A stretch of DNA of 64,000 nucleotides from Trichuris trichiura (Eukaryota; Nematoda; Enoplea; Trichinellida; Trichuridae): assembly GCA_037903355.1 (NCBI GenBank), contig JBAJFE010000004.1:2170001-2234000 (forward strand). Reading direction: 5' to 3'. Below the pieces are notes generated by a model that saw only the letters and a list, made by a program, of their open reading frames with translations, was not told the origin of the DNA and did no database searches. Below, piece by piece: positions 1-21,007 of the stretch. Both the position numbers and the translations under genes were made by a program. The stretch's first letter is position 1; every line of letters begins with the position of its first letter.

Positions 1-2109
1 ATGCAGGCGTCGACTAGGCTAAGCTTCTCGTCATCAAAGGTACCTACCCGTAAAACAGAAACAAAACAATAGTGTTTGAAACCCGTTCGCCAATTTGAAT
101 ACGCGTTCTAACGATTGGCCAAAAAAGGTAAAAATCAATAGTTCAATTTTAGATGGTGCAAGAAAAAAACTGCACGCCACCCTTCAGGGCTTAATGCTTT
201 TTGCAACCGCTCAAGCGAACGCTGCTCACTGTGAATGAATCTCTTAACTAAGCTTCCTCAACCTATTCGCGTTATCACCTTCGCTTACATGCACGACGAA
301 TCAAAAAATAAATTTACATATGCATGTCCTAAAGAAAGACCCGCGAGCGATCGTTACTATAAGAAGATTCTTCGAATATTTCAAATTCCGCAGCGAAGCG
401 TACATTATTCTCACGTCTGGCAAAAAGACAGCTATTTGTAGCCTTAGGGAATTTTTAAACCTCATCTATTACGCGTTTCCGCTTCAAACCGAGTTGAGTG
501 CGGCAGGCGGTCGTTTGACGAAACGAAGTTTTCACTACCGGAATTTATTTAAGAATTAAACGTTAGTTTTCTTCTTTGTAAGTTTACGATGATCGGCGAC
601 GACAAAACCCTGCAAATACGAACGCTTGAATGCTTGAACGCACGCATGGGCTACAGTATGCCAACAAAAATTGATTAGCAGGTTGCGTAATACTAGACCT
701 TCGCAGGGGAAGATGAACTCTTAGCGCTTCTCCAGCTGGAATGAGTACTATTCGCTCAATTACCCCGAAATTAGCCACCGTTCGAAAATTAGAGCAGTGC
801 GCACGTGCGTATCGGCTGTTCGACGGGTTAAGCCTTCTGAGCGCTCGTAGGAGCCAACGTTCGCATGACAGGCGACACATTGAACTGACAGAGGGAAAGA
901 CGAGACCTGAATCATCGTTTGTCATAGTAACAGTTCGAAATGGCATTAAATTAGTTTACGACGGGTAAGCATGTCATCGAACAAACGCCTTCTCGCAATA
1001 CGCGGTCCTTTTGATGCCGCGGCGAAGTGCGGACACTGCGGCGCTTCCTATCGGCCAGTCCTAATGCTTCATCAATCAACCATTTTCCAATGGGCGCTAT
1101 TGTCCGTCTGCTCGGCGCGCAATTGTGGCAAAGGTCGAGGCAACAACGAGACGGCACCGCTTTCAACAAAGCGACAGTGTTGGCCCAATAGGTCAATGGC
1201 TAACTAGCCTCGTATTGCCAAGTTGGTTTACAACAAATGATGATCACTTTCGGCAAACGACCGAACGCGCCCTTAACCTCTAATCGGCTGTCCGCTTAGA
1301 ATCGATAGAGAGATAACGCGGACGGAAAATTTGAATTCAAATATAAAATTCAAATAAATTTGCATATCACCGCCCCCTCTTCGTCTGATTGGCTAATATT
1401 AAGAATAGAAAGTAATTGTCAGCTTCTTACCAAGGTTGGTGCGCATAAGGTGCAACGCGGCGCAGGCGATTTCGAATTCCATGCGGATGCTGGACGAATT
1501 GGCCGAGGTAGGAGAGGAACCCAACGAGTCGGACGAGAAATAGCAGTTTGGCAACGACTGCGCCTCGTACAGCAGAATGGCGCTCAACGCTTGCAGCTCC
1601 AATGGTCTTTCGTGGTCTGCGTGGTGGAATTCGCTCAGCCCGGAGGACGCCATCTTGCACAATGAAACGGAGCGACATCCGCTCAGTGTCCTTTGCCTAT
1701 TCGCCTTCTGGTTGGCACATGGTGACAAGGCGCAGTGTACCGGAGGAGCTTCGGGCAAAAAGAATTGGTCCGGAGACGATGGTGAACTGGAACCGGTAAT
1801 GAGCAGACTGGAAGCGCTTGCATGCCTCCTCGCCACGGGCGGCAAGCCGCTCCCATTTACCAAGTAAGCAATGGAGTCAACGGACTTGTACTTCACTTCC
1901 CGATCGACATGGCCGGCAGACGACCTCTTCTCCTCCTCCACTTCCCTTTTCCACTGGTTCCTCTTTCTGGGCGCCGGTTTGGGCACCTGACCAATTGCCA
2001 TTTTTTGCGGACCCGTCGCATGACAACACGGGATAACACCCGCCTCCGTAGCCGTCTTGCAGCGAATTCGCTTCCGTTCGTTAGGTAGCGACTCTAAAGG
2101 AGCGACCAT
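1..2109 (-). CDS. unrecognised protein, 5' exons of a gene leaving the window
   Basis: A 679-nt open exon reads on the minus strand from an ATG at 2109 to 1431, where it meets a consensus donor (TTG|GTAAGAAG). It ends in phase 1. An acceptor at 45-44 (GGGTAG|GT) opens an exon at 43 that runs to base 1. Its phase fits exactly and it reads on as TFDDEKLSLVDAC, so the gene continues left of the window. The about 226-residue first exon starts MVAPLESLPNERKR, has a basic/acidic stretch around residues 45-65 (KPAPRKRNQWKREVEEEK), a Ser/Pro-rich middle, and a helical-looking end (MEFEIACAALHLMRTNLG). No catalytic motif, signal peptide or membrane segment is visible. I do not recognise the family. 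The shape (long disordered N-terminus leading into a helical domain) would suit a nuclear regulatory protein, but that is only inference. The intron 44-1430 holds only short, unconvincing frames. Confidence 0.5.
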
Positions 2110-3745
2110 TTTAAAAGCTGATCCGTACGCGACAGCATGCGCGCTTTAGATGGCACAACTGAGCAAGCCTCGAAAACTGAGAGCGTCGTACAGTCATCAA
2201 CGGTCAATCTCTGTCAGTCAGTGGTTTATGCTCACTTCGCGCAGGTGTTTATCTTACTCTCCAACAATGCAAACAATGCGGTATGCGAGACGCGGCCAAC
2301 AACGCAACGTAAAAAAAGCTGTTGTTTACATATGCTTTGTTGAAAGCAGAATGTTGGCCCTCAATGAGAGAGACAGCGCGTCTCTTCTTCTATAATCTGC
2401 TGTCCTAACAGCAGCGCTACTTGAAGAAGCGACAAAGAAGTAGAACCTTCGGATGCAGCTTGAAGACTGCTTGTTCATACTGACCCACATAGCACCTGTT
2501 TATGGTAACAACTAGTACGACTATTTGTCGCATGCCTTTGCCGGCACTGCGACGAACAACCAACCGGCTGAGTGCAGAGGTGAAACATCAAGTACCATTA
2601 CAACTATGATTGAATGCAATTGTAGAGAAGGCAAACGTCGTCGATTCCCGCCAAGAGGTGTGGCAGAAAGTTTTTATTACAAGCATCTTACTCTGGCTTA
2701 GCTCTTCTTGAGGCGTCCTCCTACTAGTGAGAGAACATCCGAGCTTCAGGTCGTCGCTAGCTCAAGACTGACTATTGTATCTCTCTAAGAAGATAGAGAA
2801 CGAAGTCTCGCGTTGGCGGAACGAACCCGGAACGCGATAACCAGTCCGTGACGCCGCTTTGGCTATTTACCTTTGTCAGATGTGTCGTCGACCGGCGCGC
2901 CAGATAACCGCGCTACGCAAATGCGTCGAAGCAATGAACATACATTGAAAAAATAGTCGGACGGAGCTGATGCCTTTTGCTGGATAGTCAGCAGACAAGT
3001 TGTCATCGAAGAAACTCGATTTTCGGACGGAGAACAGGCGACCACGTCCTCCTTGACACAAAGTGCCAACGCTTAGATGTAAGTACCTCATTAGCGTGGA
3101 GCATATGGCATCGCGACAAAAGCTACCACTGAACAGCACCCTAAGCTATTTCGTAGCGGCTAAAGGGAGCATATTCATATTTGAGTTCCATGATCGTCTT
3201 ACAGGGAACCGTCAGGGGAAATTCATTGAATGAGCAGCTTCCTAAAGGATCCATGTATTTGATTTTCAAGTATTTCCCCATTTCTTATTTACGTTGTAAG
3301 CTATCAGAAAGCCGTGATGTCAGAGGCTAAGCGAAGGACATTCTGAAAGATAATCAAAGAGCTTTTGCTAGGCTGACGAAGAAAGAATTCTTTAAGGTAC
3401 GTATTCTACATAATACGAATATTATGTACGAAAGCAGCGCGTGCTAATTAAAATACGGGGCTTCCATGTAAAATAGTACTAATATAATACAGTTTTAAAA
3501 AAGTAACATACACTTTCCTCTTCGAATGAATGTCAGCCTTTGGTCGAGTCGAGTATCGCGGCAGTTCGGCAATTCGACACCTGCAGTCAACATAGCGCTC
3601 TCTTGACCGACGTTCGAAAATCGAGTTCTATTTGCCCATTTTACTCTTCCAGAGATGTTTCGCTAATGCTAGCTTGGTCGAGCCGCTAGATTGCTCCGCC
3701 AATTGCGTTTCGAAAACGCCTCAACTACCGCCAGCTAGCTGCAAC

Positions 3746-3765
3746 GAGAGAGAGAGAGAGAGAGA
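3746..3765. repeat. (GA)n microsatellite
   Basis: About ten uninterrupted GA units lie in an otherwise unstructured intergenic stretch. No other role is evident. Confidence 0.9.
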
Positions 3766-6700
3766 AACAGGTTGTTCGCCGGGCTGATGCGCAATCTTGA
3801 AATTCCGTTTATCCAAAGGGAGCATACTAAACTTAGAGGATGCCGAAAGAATTTTATCGGTCGCCCAAAGCAAGCTCCGCAAAGGCAGCGAAATACCAAA
3901 CATTCACTGATCTTCGCGGCGGCTTCAATTTCCGCCTACCTCTTCTGCTTTCCGGATGACCGTTGGCAAAAAGCCAAACAACAAAATGACGGCCTTAAGT
4001 AAGCTACTCAAAATGGAGATTCGTTCCGTCCAGCGGCTAGCGAAAGCGGAAACTCAAAAATATTTAAATTTTTGAACTTGTCGATGCAATTGGCTGGCAA
4101 GCCTTCCGTAGGAAGCTTCTTAAATTTAAAAATAAATTTCCGGTTACCTGAACTTGCCTTCGTCTTGATTTGCGGTCACCGAAATAGCCACGACCGAGAC
4201 AAGAAGAAGAAAAGCACCCTGCGCGCGCGCGCATCGACGTTGCTTGGTAGCTAGAAATTTTCAAATCTATTCGCTTCGGGCTACACTATGGTAATTTGCT
4301 GCCGGTATGCAAATAAATAGCACAATGGGTGCATTCGAAATGGAAAGCTGTTGAAAAGCTGTCCAAAAAAAGTGATAAATAATTGACCTCTCGCCTACGA
4401 TGGACTGGCAAAGAGGAGAACAGCCAAAAATGGACTTAGGCCAAAAAGGCCAAACTACTAGTCAGCCTTTTAAAGCTTTATGTCCAACATGCTTCACCGT
4501 GACAATCCCATTTCTTGTACGAATAGTAGAGCTAACCAATAAGATATCAGCAAGATTTAAGGCTTCAACGAAAGCTTGACCAGCAGCGTCTGCTCATAGT
4601 TGCCGAGTAAGAGCAGATGATCAACTATAAATACAACCGCCTATTTTAAAGACTCCAATGGCGAACCAGTCTCCATTCTTCCCCTTCATCAGCGTACAAG
4701 AGTACGTGCGAATGTGTTCCAGTTTGCCTTTTTGATGTCCATGATGATTTCACGTCCGCAAAGTACAAACGTTTTTTGGCACATTCGTTATTTTTATGAC
4801 ATGGAAGTAATTAGAAGCGCCGCATTACGGTTTCACCGGACTACGGCAGACGACTTTGCCGCGAAGCTCGAGTGGCAGTATCCATTTTAAAAAAAGGCAT
4901 ATCTAACAAGCTAACAATGTTTTGAGAAATTCTGGCGTACATAAGACGAGTATAATGACGTCAACAGCACTCGACGAACAAAGCGGTTACCTGCGAGAGA
5001 TGACGGGAAAAAGTAGCCCATTTCAAGTACAGCTTTTCAAAAAAAGCCTTACAACTTAACAATGTCGAACGTCCAGCTTTGGAATCGACTTCAAATCAAT
5101 GAATCACGAATGGACATAACGTAACATGTAGTCATTGCATTAAAAGGGGGCATAAGCAAGCTAACAAGTTTCCCGCTGACAAGGAGACCTACCTCTGCTG
5201 TTGAGATGGGCGGCGAAACAAGCTGCAAGAAATTGGCCCACTTAAGATCAAGTGTTTGGAAACGTCGTCTATAAGAGAAGACGGCTATTTCGCCATTTGG
5301 GACAACGAAAATAGCACGCTACCTATACCCTCTGCTTCGGGTAAGCAGGTTAGCTTTGCGGCGTGCGAATACTTTGATAAAGTGCACATTAGCTAAGAGC
5401 CTCCTTCGAAATTGCGTATGATCTTAATAGGATGAAAAGCATAGATATCAATACTAACCGGAGGTATATGCGCTCAGCGGAGTCGGACGTGAGAAACTTA
5501 ACGGCAAAGGCAATCAAACCAAATGGATAAGGTTGCTCTCGCGCACTTTGGTGTAAGGCGGCATAGGGGACGAGTTGAACATGATAAGACGAACCAATTT
5601 CCACGACAGGGTCAATATATCAATACTACAAAGATGAGCATAAAACCACTATTGGAAGTTGGTGTCCATAAGTTGTGACGCAAATTCTTTTAGCCAACGA
5701 TGCACTTAACAACTGGTCACCAACCGGCACAGAGTTGCCATCTTCTCAACATGTAAAGGCTATCAAATAGCAGCTCGTGCTAGCACTCTCTCCGGCGTGT
5801 ATGTACGCAGGTAGGGTTAGCAAGTCGTCCCAATGCAAAGCTATCGACCATAGCCGAACGTGGCGCGCCAAGATTGAAACTTTTCCCAAACGTGTTCTAC
5901 TGCTCATCGGCAAAACGATGTGGTGGTGCTCACTTTTTCAAACCGACTTTGTCCTAAATAACGTCTGCAAGAAACGATGCGTTTCCAGCTAAAGACAGTA
6001 GTCGCGCGCGGCGGCTATCGACAACCGGTTGAAAAGGAATTGCTTCGAATTTTGCACAACCGAAAGAGCAGTTGACAGCTCCAAATATGGCTTTGATGCC
6101 CGCGAACGCCTACATGTCAAAACTGACTAACTTGACAAGTCTAATCGTGGCCAATCGCTACGCGCCGACATTGCCTTCGTTGTTCAATACACGAAAGATA
6201 AATTTTGCTTTTTTTTTACATAAGACAGGATCAGGATTGCCATATTGATCATTTCTTAGGACGACTCATTTGAAGAAAAGAGGATCCCGCGTCCTTTAGC
6301 AAAGCTTTTGGCCGGACTTGTAAATATAGGTGGCGTGCCAGTCTTTCCACCGATAAACAATCTGTTTCTACTAGAATTTCGCATTCACCATCGGTGGGCA
6401 TGCTTTTTTTGACAGCTAACCTGAACTTCGACTGTCCCAGAAACGATGCTTCAATTCGGATGCCAAACTGCATTTTGGACGAACACACATGCGAACCATT
6501 TGCTTATTGGTCAGCTTGTATTGGACTTTAAATAGCGGCAAGCGTGTCGGATTGACGAAAGTGAATTAAAGCCAATCGGCGGTGCTTCATTGTGGAAGCG
6601 TAAAAAATAGTTTTTTTTACATTCAAAACTGCCTTGTTGACTTAGCTGTGTTGGCACACGGAAGCATTGAATCATTAATGGACGTGGCCGACTGCGTCTA

Positions 6701-8374
6701 ATGACCGAAGAGCGCGGAATTAATAGTTCGGCAGCGACGCGAAGAAGGTAGAAGGAAATGGCGGCAAGAAGCTATCCAATAGCTTTGCGTATATCCCGTC
6801 TTAACGAGAAGAAGATCGGTCAGTACGGCCGCCAGCAGCCGCTTGCAAGTTTTGAAAACTAAGAGAATAACGACGAATAGTTTTTTACGCTGACCAGAAG
6901 CCTTGACCAACTGTTCAATTGAAGGAGCTGCGAAAAACAGGTTTATTTCCACCTGATGAGCTACTGACGAAATGGGTTTATTTTCTTGAAGAAAAACTTC
7001 ACATCTATTTAGCCGACCAGAGAATGATGGCGATAAATTTTCTTAAAGCAAAGCATATCCTTATTTTTCGCTCTGAAATTCAGTTTAAAAAAGTGCGCAG
7101 CCGGAAGGCAAACTGCAATTATCCATACCGAAACAGAGCAGTTCTTAGTAGCTTAAAATCGGATCAATACAACTTTAATGATATTGCCCTAAGATGGTTG
7201 TTCGTGGCGGCTGAACAGTGTTCCCCTTTTGGACGAGGAACGTTTGTTCGGAATGCAACCATTCTGCAGCGCTGCTCGGTTGAGGCTACTTCACTCTGAC
7301 GTACTTAAGTATGTCGCACTCGCAACTGCCGGACTGCTCAAAAGACTAATTATGCATTTATCAAGATTATATAACGAGATAAGGAAATGCAAATGAAGTG
7401 CTCAGCCTTTATCAATGGAAAAATTTGCATATTTTCTCAACAATTTACGTTGTTCGTACCGGTACAACACACTGCTGAAGTTGACACAGTTTAAATTTGT
7501 TTTTTTTGCATAATCTGTCTGCATACACTTTTCCTTAACATCACAGTCAAGAATAAGCTTTTTGAGATGCTCAAGTTAAGAGCATGTAGCTAAGAGCATC
7601 TTTGCACAAACTTGTATTTCCTACTCTGCGCCTTGTATGCTTGCTCTTTCTACAAGTCGCTTACATTTCAAGTAATGAAATTGGCTACGCGAAGTGATTA
7701 GGTTTCTTCAAGATATAAACGCGCTTTGCAAGAATTTTGGCAGAATAAGCTAAAACGAAGACAGCGCACCCAAACAAGGAAATCTTACCAAGTTCTTGGT
7801 AAGTTCGCTAATCATGACCATTTTTGGCGTGTCAGATTGCTCCATATTCCTCGTCAAGGCATATCTAAATTTATAAGTTGAAAAATGCAAATAACGAGTG
7901 CGTGTAATGCCTCGATTTTTTCATGCATTAGCGTACCCGAGTGTTATTTTTATTTCATCAAATTAATAAGTAATCTGTTAATCAATCTTGCGAAAATAAG
8001 GGTGTCATTTAACGCAGCGAGTAACGGTCTTAATATTACGACCGCAAGCATTTAGTAGGTGTTAAAAAACGCAGGAAAGCATATTCGGATGAATTTCGCC
8101 GTCTGATTTGCAGAATACTAAACGCAAAGTTAGCCGGGTGCCAAAATCAATGAAAAGGAACATAATTTTCGGCAGAGAAAGGAAAGCAGTTTAAAACGGA
8201 AGTATCTCCACCGCAGCTACTATGTTAATTACTAACCACCAAGTAAAAATAAACAAAACACTTTCTGCCCCTAAGTATTTTGCCCATATTTCCTAAAATA
8301 AAAGCAGAGCTTACAAAGTTAGAAATTGCTGTTATCTTTTATTTTATTATTTTTTTTATTTTTTATTTTTTAAA

Positions 8375-8839
8375 TTGACTTTTATTTTTACGAAAAATTT
8401 CAAAACGTTTCATTACGTTGATGCGCTTCTGTACCGTCGTAATTTTTTTCCCGATATCCCATTACTCCTGCCGCTATTTTTTGTAAAAGTAAGCCATTTT
8501 ACAGTTATAAATATTTTTACAAGGGGAGTTTTCGTAACCGACTTTACGCTCGCAAAAACATCTGCTCTAGAAACGAATTGTTTTTATGGAAAACTAATAA
8601 AAATCAAGACAAACGTTACGAGCAGCTGTTTTCAGTACTACCGCTATCGTTTGAACTCTTTATCACGAAGTGAAACAAAACTAGCGTCTTCATGCTATAA
8701 AGTTTTTTTCCGGGTCAGTTATAAACAGCACCTTACCTTCAGCAGTAGTTTAATGCGCCCAGTTAATTTTAGGAAGTCTGTCAAACGGTGGATGGAAAAC
8801 GAGCATTTGCAAAGGAACGTAGCTTTTACAGTACCTTAG
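8375..8839 (+). other. 154-codon open frame, doubtful
   Basis: This open frame has an AT-driven composition (many Phe, Tyr, Asn, Lys, Ser), begins directly after a T-rich tract, and shows no domain, signal peptide or conserved motif. It is most likely a chance frame; it is listed only because it is the longest in 2.1-10.9 kb. Confidence 0.12.
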
Positions 8840-10890
8840 AGGATACTCAGGTACGCAACAAGGGAACTGCAGATAAAGCGTCCGCAGATCTATACATTCA
8901 CGTCCCTTTTATAAGCTTAATTTATATTTTAGAGACAAAGCCTACGTTTCCGACTTGTTTATAACAATTTGTTATGGCATTTCCATCCTTACAGTAACGC
9001 GTCATATCATCTGCTGGTTAATGGCAAATTGCAAATGAAATACAACGCCTCCGTAAACGATTCGGGGAAAAACGCACATTTAATAATGGATTTGTTGCAT
9101 TTATTGCATTTAAAAAATTTCGTAGTTGAACAGCTCACGGATGAAGCAAGCATTTTCATGTCAAAGCGCTTCAAAAAAATTTAGAAAACAAGATAGACGC
9201 TCTTGTATCTGAAAGCTTAATGTTGCACGGTTAATGAATATGAAAAATCAAGTCTTTTCCGTTAAACGCCGGCGGGTACTGTAGGTGGAATTAAAAAATC
9301 AAGTTCTGCTGATCCACGTGGCCGCTCGCAGCCTTTATTTAAGCCTGACTTCATCTCATATTGATTCCGGCAGCTGTAGGCAGCCATAGTTTAAACTTGA
9401 CTTCAGCGGTTGTTTAAGCTTACGCTGCTTGGGCTAACCACGCTTAACGGAACTTGATTTTAGTTCTGTCTACAGTACAATTTAGCATTATTGGGAAAGC
9501 CCAAAATAAAAAGTCTGCCGGAAAAAGCTTAAGAAAAACATATTGGAATAGCTTTTATTTTTAAGCGTTACCGTGCAAAATATTTTTTTTTGCAGCGGGT
9601 CTATAAATGAAATAATAAAAGTTTCTGGCTATAAATGAAAAACCGCTAGCGGACTACACCATCGGTAGTTGGTTGGAGGAGACGTTTTGAGAACAATGAT
9701 CAAACTTGTACAGCAGATGTCGTCAATGTGGAGCGCTTGTCAAGCCTTTGCTGGTAAGCGTTTGTTCAAACACATGATCTCACTTTGATTCCTAATTTAA
9801 AGGACCCCGCCTCAAAAAGTCAGACTACTTTCACCGGCTGGTGGACTTAATTGCAAAATTACAAAAAATATGTTCGACAAACAGTAGCTTATCGTCCGTT
9901 AAACCAAATGTGAACAGTTTTGCTTGCGCTTACGATAATATAAATAAATATAAATTGAATCAACGCAGGAGTTGCTTGACAGTTTGCCTGATGAAAAAGT
10001 ATTCCAGAATAGGCGGCTGACTTGAAACGTACCTGAAAATCATTATGACGATAGTCGAATCGGCGAAATATCTTTGTATATGATTATACGAAGTAAGCAT
10101 TTTGTCCCGTTATTGAAGTTTTACCAGCGCGTGTAGAAATTTTCTACCTGCAAATAGCAAAGGTATGTGCGCGCGGTATTCTTATCCATTATGGTAGTAA
10201 TCGCAAAGTTTTGCTTTCTCGACGTTATGTGTTGTTATCAAAAGTACAAATTGTCTTTACCGAGCGTTCATCTGCTGTTCAGCGAAATGCGCTGTTCGTT
10301 TTGCGCCGGTTTTGTTTCGCAATTGGCTTGTGTTCCTTGCGTTTTTCTTTCGCAAGATCGTCTGCAATTTTCGCAAACTTATGCTGTGTTTTTAGGAAGA
10401 GCACCGGCTTGCCAAAAAAATTCATAGATTATGTGTAGATGGGCGTGAAGGGGTCTTATCTGCTCCATTTAAAAATTAAAAATGCTCTTTTCAATGTACG
10501 TATATTTCGCGGTATGAAACATAGTTCCCAACATGGTTAGTGCGGATATTTTTGCGGAAAAAAGTAGCGGTAAGTTTACGCTGTGCATACTGCTGCATAT
10601 TTTAAAGGCTAGCTAGAACCTCCACTTGAACCGTATATTCTCACGACGTTAGCTGTTTCGGGTTTACTCACTTTTATTTAGACTTGGGTATTTTTTTGCT
10701 AGGATTCTCAGATGAACTACAAGCTCTATTAAGTAATTAACGTATGTAGTTAGAAAATCTACGTCAGCATGATCTTTCGAAACTCTGCCTTGAATTGCGT
10801 GCATGTCAATTAGCTTTGCCTCCATAGTTAAGTATATTTGCGTAAATACGGTATTTTGTTAATAGGAAGGAACGGTGTTAACAACTGTTG

Positions 10891-10904
10891 TGTAAATTTC
10901 TTAG
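10891..10904 (+). promoter_or_regulatory. splice acceptor just upstream of PRPF40 start (intron or trans-splice site)
   Basis: A TTTCTTAG acceptor-like site lies only 13 nt before the PRPF40 ATG. Either a 5' UTR intron ends here or it accepts a spliced leader. No upstream exon can be identified. Confidence 0.35.
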
Positions 10905-10917
10905 ATTATTTTTCGAA

Positions 10918-18339
<7,422 letters not shown>

Positions 18340-18385
18340 TGATATTGTTGTTATATTGTTTTTCATAACCTACATGAACAGATAT

Positions 18386-18391
18386 TAAAGT
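18386..18391 (+). terminator. ATTAAA polyadenylation signal, PRPF40
   Basis: An ATTAAA hexamer sits 47 nt after the PRPF40 stop codon, in the 109-bp gap between PRPF40 and the convergent GPCR gene. Confidence 0.5.
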
Positions 18392-18448
18392 CTAAAGCGA
18401 CAGAAGACGAATTTTGAAATAAGTCCAAAAAAGGCAGGCTTAAGGACG

Positions 18449-19680
18449 CTACAGCGAGTAGCTAGTAGCGTCCTCTTTGGATAACTTGGTCCGTCGAGTA
18501 CTCACGCTATAGCCGGAACGTGGACCTGTGCCGTTGCTCCAACTGCGCTCTTGGCTTTGCTGCAATAGTACCAACTGATTGACGTAGTTTTCATTCTTTT
18601 TTCCGCAGAATTTGAAAAACCAAATTTGCCTGAAACGTTGACTGCAAAGGAAGTAGACGACAAAAGTAACCGACGCGTCCAGCATGCTGAGAAAATTTGC
18701 CGTCGCCACAAATGTCAACCATGGAAAACTTCGGTGCCATTGACTGGTCGGTCTCTCTTCCGTAGCCGCGATGATGAAGTTGGCCACGTGGGGCATTTCG
18801 AACACCAAGTGACATGCCGTTGTTGCCAGACTTAGCCGAGTAACGCATCTCTTCTGTTCGCTGCCTTTGCGAAATCGGTTTCGAGCCCAGAAGAGCAAAT
18901 GGTATATAAACGCTGTAAGTACAAGCATGGCCACCATGGGCAGCAGTAGCGTGGATATTGAATTAAACCAGTAGTAGAATACTTCATAAGTTGGATGACC
19001 GCTGGCCAGCAAATAGTAATAAACTTCAGAGTCTGAACACTTGAACGACTTGACCCGACGACTTATTAGATAGAACATCTGCAGACCAGCGGCGCCAGCG
19101 AAGCATAGCAGAATGCACAAGTTCGCATTGCGCATTGAGCACCACCTTTTGGCATGCGCCGGAAAGGCTACCAATATATAGCTTTCCACGGTGACCGCCA
19201 CGGTGAGCCTATTGAAGCAAATACAGCCGAAGGTAAAATTATATAACTACGTTTCGTCCGTCGTGCTTGTTTTTTTTTAAAAATATATAAAACCTTTTTA
19301 TTCACTTACCATATGGCGACGGTGCCGAACAGATTGATTAGGAATAAGGTTGCCGGAAGAGATTTCCAATATAACTGTTCCATCGATGGAGACTTGAGGT
19401 CAGCCGGAAGCGATTGGAAAAATCGAGGCAACAAAGCCATGATGCACAGAGTATTGACTACCGCTTTTACCGCCAAAAGTCTTATAGTAGGTGAGGCACG
19501 CAGGAAGCGATGCTGATATACTACCAGATTGGTTGAATTTCCAAGAACGCAAACGAACAGTATGATAGGATATACGTACTGGAAAAGAGGCTTTTCGAGT
19601 GGTAGCAGAACTTCGGGTTCGCGACATGTTTTATTAATAACTGCGGAAAGGTTGGATGCGTTACCAGTTGTATTGCCCAT
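18449..19680 (-). CDS. FMRFamide-receptor-like class A GPCR with atypical microswitches
   Basis: A seven-transmembrane neuropeptide-type receptor at the plasma membrane; the ligand is unknown. Two coding exons on the minus strand, 19680-19310 and 19208-18449, are joined by a GT-AG intron of 101 nt through codon Trp124, giving 376 aa. The start at 19680 gives a short extracellular N-terminus with four N-glycosylation sequons (NTT, NAS, NLS, NKT) before TM1. The frame stays open upstream to another ATG at 19893, so a longer N-terminus is possible. TM1 lies at about 34-56 with GN at 47-48, TM3 at about 110-131, and the TM3-ICL2 stretch WLTVAVTVESYILVAFP resembles FMRFamide receptors. Oddities: the DRY/ERY arginine is Ser133 (ESY), the TM2 aspartate position reads Asn76, and the TM7 NPxxY region reads TFVVY (305-309). 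The usual TM3-top cysteine is not evident. The gene converges with PRPF40, with stops 110 bp apart. Confidence 0.85.
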
Positions 19681-21007
19681 TGCTTCACTATGGTGGTGCC
19701 GTGCCGAAGCGAATTCAGCGCTCCACTGTAGCGATAGATGGCGTCTGGATTTGATTGGGATTTTTAAAATGTACTCTCCATGAGAAAGAAGTGGTGAAAC
19801 GAGTGGCCAACCGATCCCCGTTCGTCCGCTGCCCTTTTGTGCGCTTCGTGTCAATGCATATTTGCTCGGATGGACTTTGCTTTGGCTGATCAATTTTAAA
19901 AGTCTTTTCTCCGCGCTACGCTATTTAATTGGCCGTTGATAAGTCGTCATTGTCGGATCAAGTGTGCCATATTGCCTACAACGTCCGCTCGTCTATAGTT
20001 GACGTATTTGGCTAATTAATCTTTCAACAGTTGTCATTCAGAGCCGCTCATCGCTTAGTGTTGCTTTAAGGGCCACGTCGGGCGTCACTTAATTCTTGAT
20101 TTGGTTAATGGGTCAGAGATTTGCATTTGCGCGGTAAGGTTTTTCAAAAAAATGCAAAGCGATTTGCTCCTTGGCGTCGTTTCGTCTTTTTCATTTTCGG
20201 AAAGTTGCTTCTTGCGGCGAAAAAGCGATTGCTTCGCCTTATGACGTCGCTTGGCTACATTTGTTGCCCAGATGAGGTGCGCTTATTTGGATTTCCACCT
20301 TTCAAATGTCTTTTTCTAATTTGCGTACGTCAAAAGAAGCTGTCTAGACTGGGAATTCCAGTCAAGCTCAATTTGTTCAACAGCTTCATTGTGCCAATAC
20401 GGTGAGTAATGACTGGTCATTTAGCAAATATTAAAGCATTTTCCGCGAAGACCATTTTTTTCGTTATTATAAACCCGTGATGAAGCCATGTAGCTGTTAG
20501 AGTAATTACGCGATTCCCGCAATACGGCAGCAATGCAATTCTTGAGTGAAAAATTCTGAAGTAACATCCATCCTATTCCCGTTGACACTTCGAGTACAAT
20601 AGAACAATGTCAGTTATGTCCACCTGCTGAAGTAAGATCAAATTTACAAGGTTAATGAATTTTCTACCGAAATCGATTGTACAGTGCAAACCGAATTACC
20701 ATAAAGCATCTTGGCTGAACTAGCAAATCAACTGACCGGAAATGGTTGACAAGAATCGTTGCAACGCATCCATTAACGGCTGACAACGTTTAGTCGTGAG
20801 AAAAGGTAACTAATGTCCTTAGTGGAAAAAAATTTTTCAAGTTGGCATCCGTTGAAGCAATTTTCTTAATGAAAAAAGATACGCATTACGACGAAGCAAT
20901 TTTATTATTAATACTACGTATTGCTGCTGTGAAAATGCTTTGTTTGTTATGTAAATTAATTGAAGCTTTGCCGCTCGACTTTACGGTTTAAATATTTTTC
21001 GCTTCCA

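Larger units (their letters stand above)
2110..10890. other. long intergenic tract, no recognisable gene
   Basis: No frame here shows a domain I know or a chain of spliceable exons. It holds a (GA)n tract at 3746-3765, an alternating GC run near 4217-4229 and a T-rich block at 8338-8396. The longest open frames (8375-8839 plus, 154 codons; 6919-7299 plus, 126 codons) are rich in Phe/Lys/Asn/Ser as expected of AT-rich noncoding DNA. The stretch 4.9-6.7 kb is visibly less AT-rich than 7.3-10.9 kb. Confidence 0.6.

Noticed and set aside
584..1207. Several 75-120-codon frames on both strands
   Set aside because: They overlap each other, lack motifs and fall in the inferred intron of the first gene.
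2810..2850. Possible tRNA B-box (AACGAACCCGG)
   Set aside because: No A-box at the proper distance and no cloverleaf.
4217..4229. Alternating GC run as Z-DNA or promoter signal
   Set aside because: Too short and isolated to support a function.
6919..7299. 126-codon plus-strand frame
   Set aside because: No domain, no splice partners, and a composition expected of AT-rich noncoding DNA.
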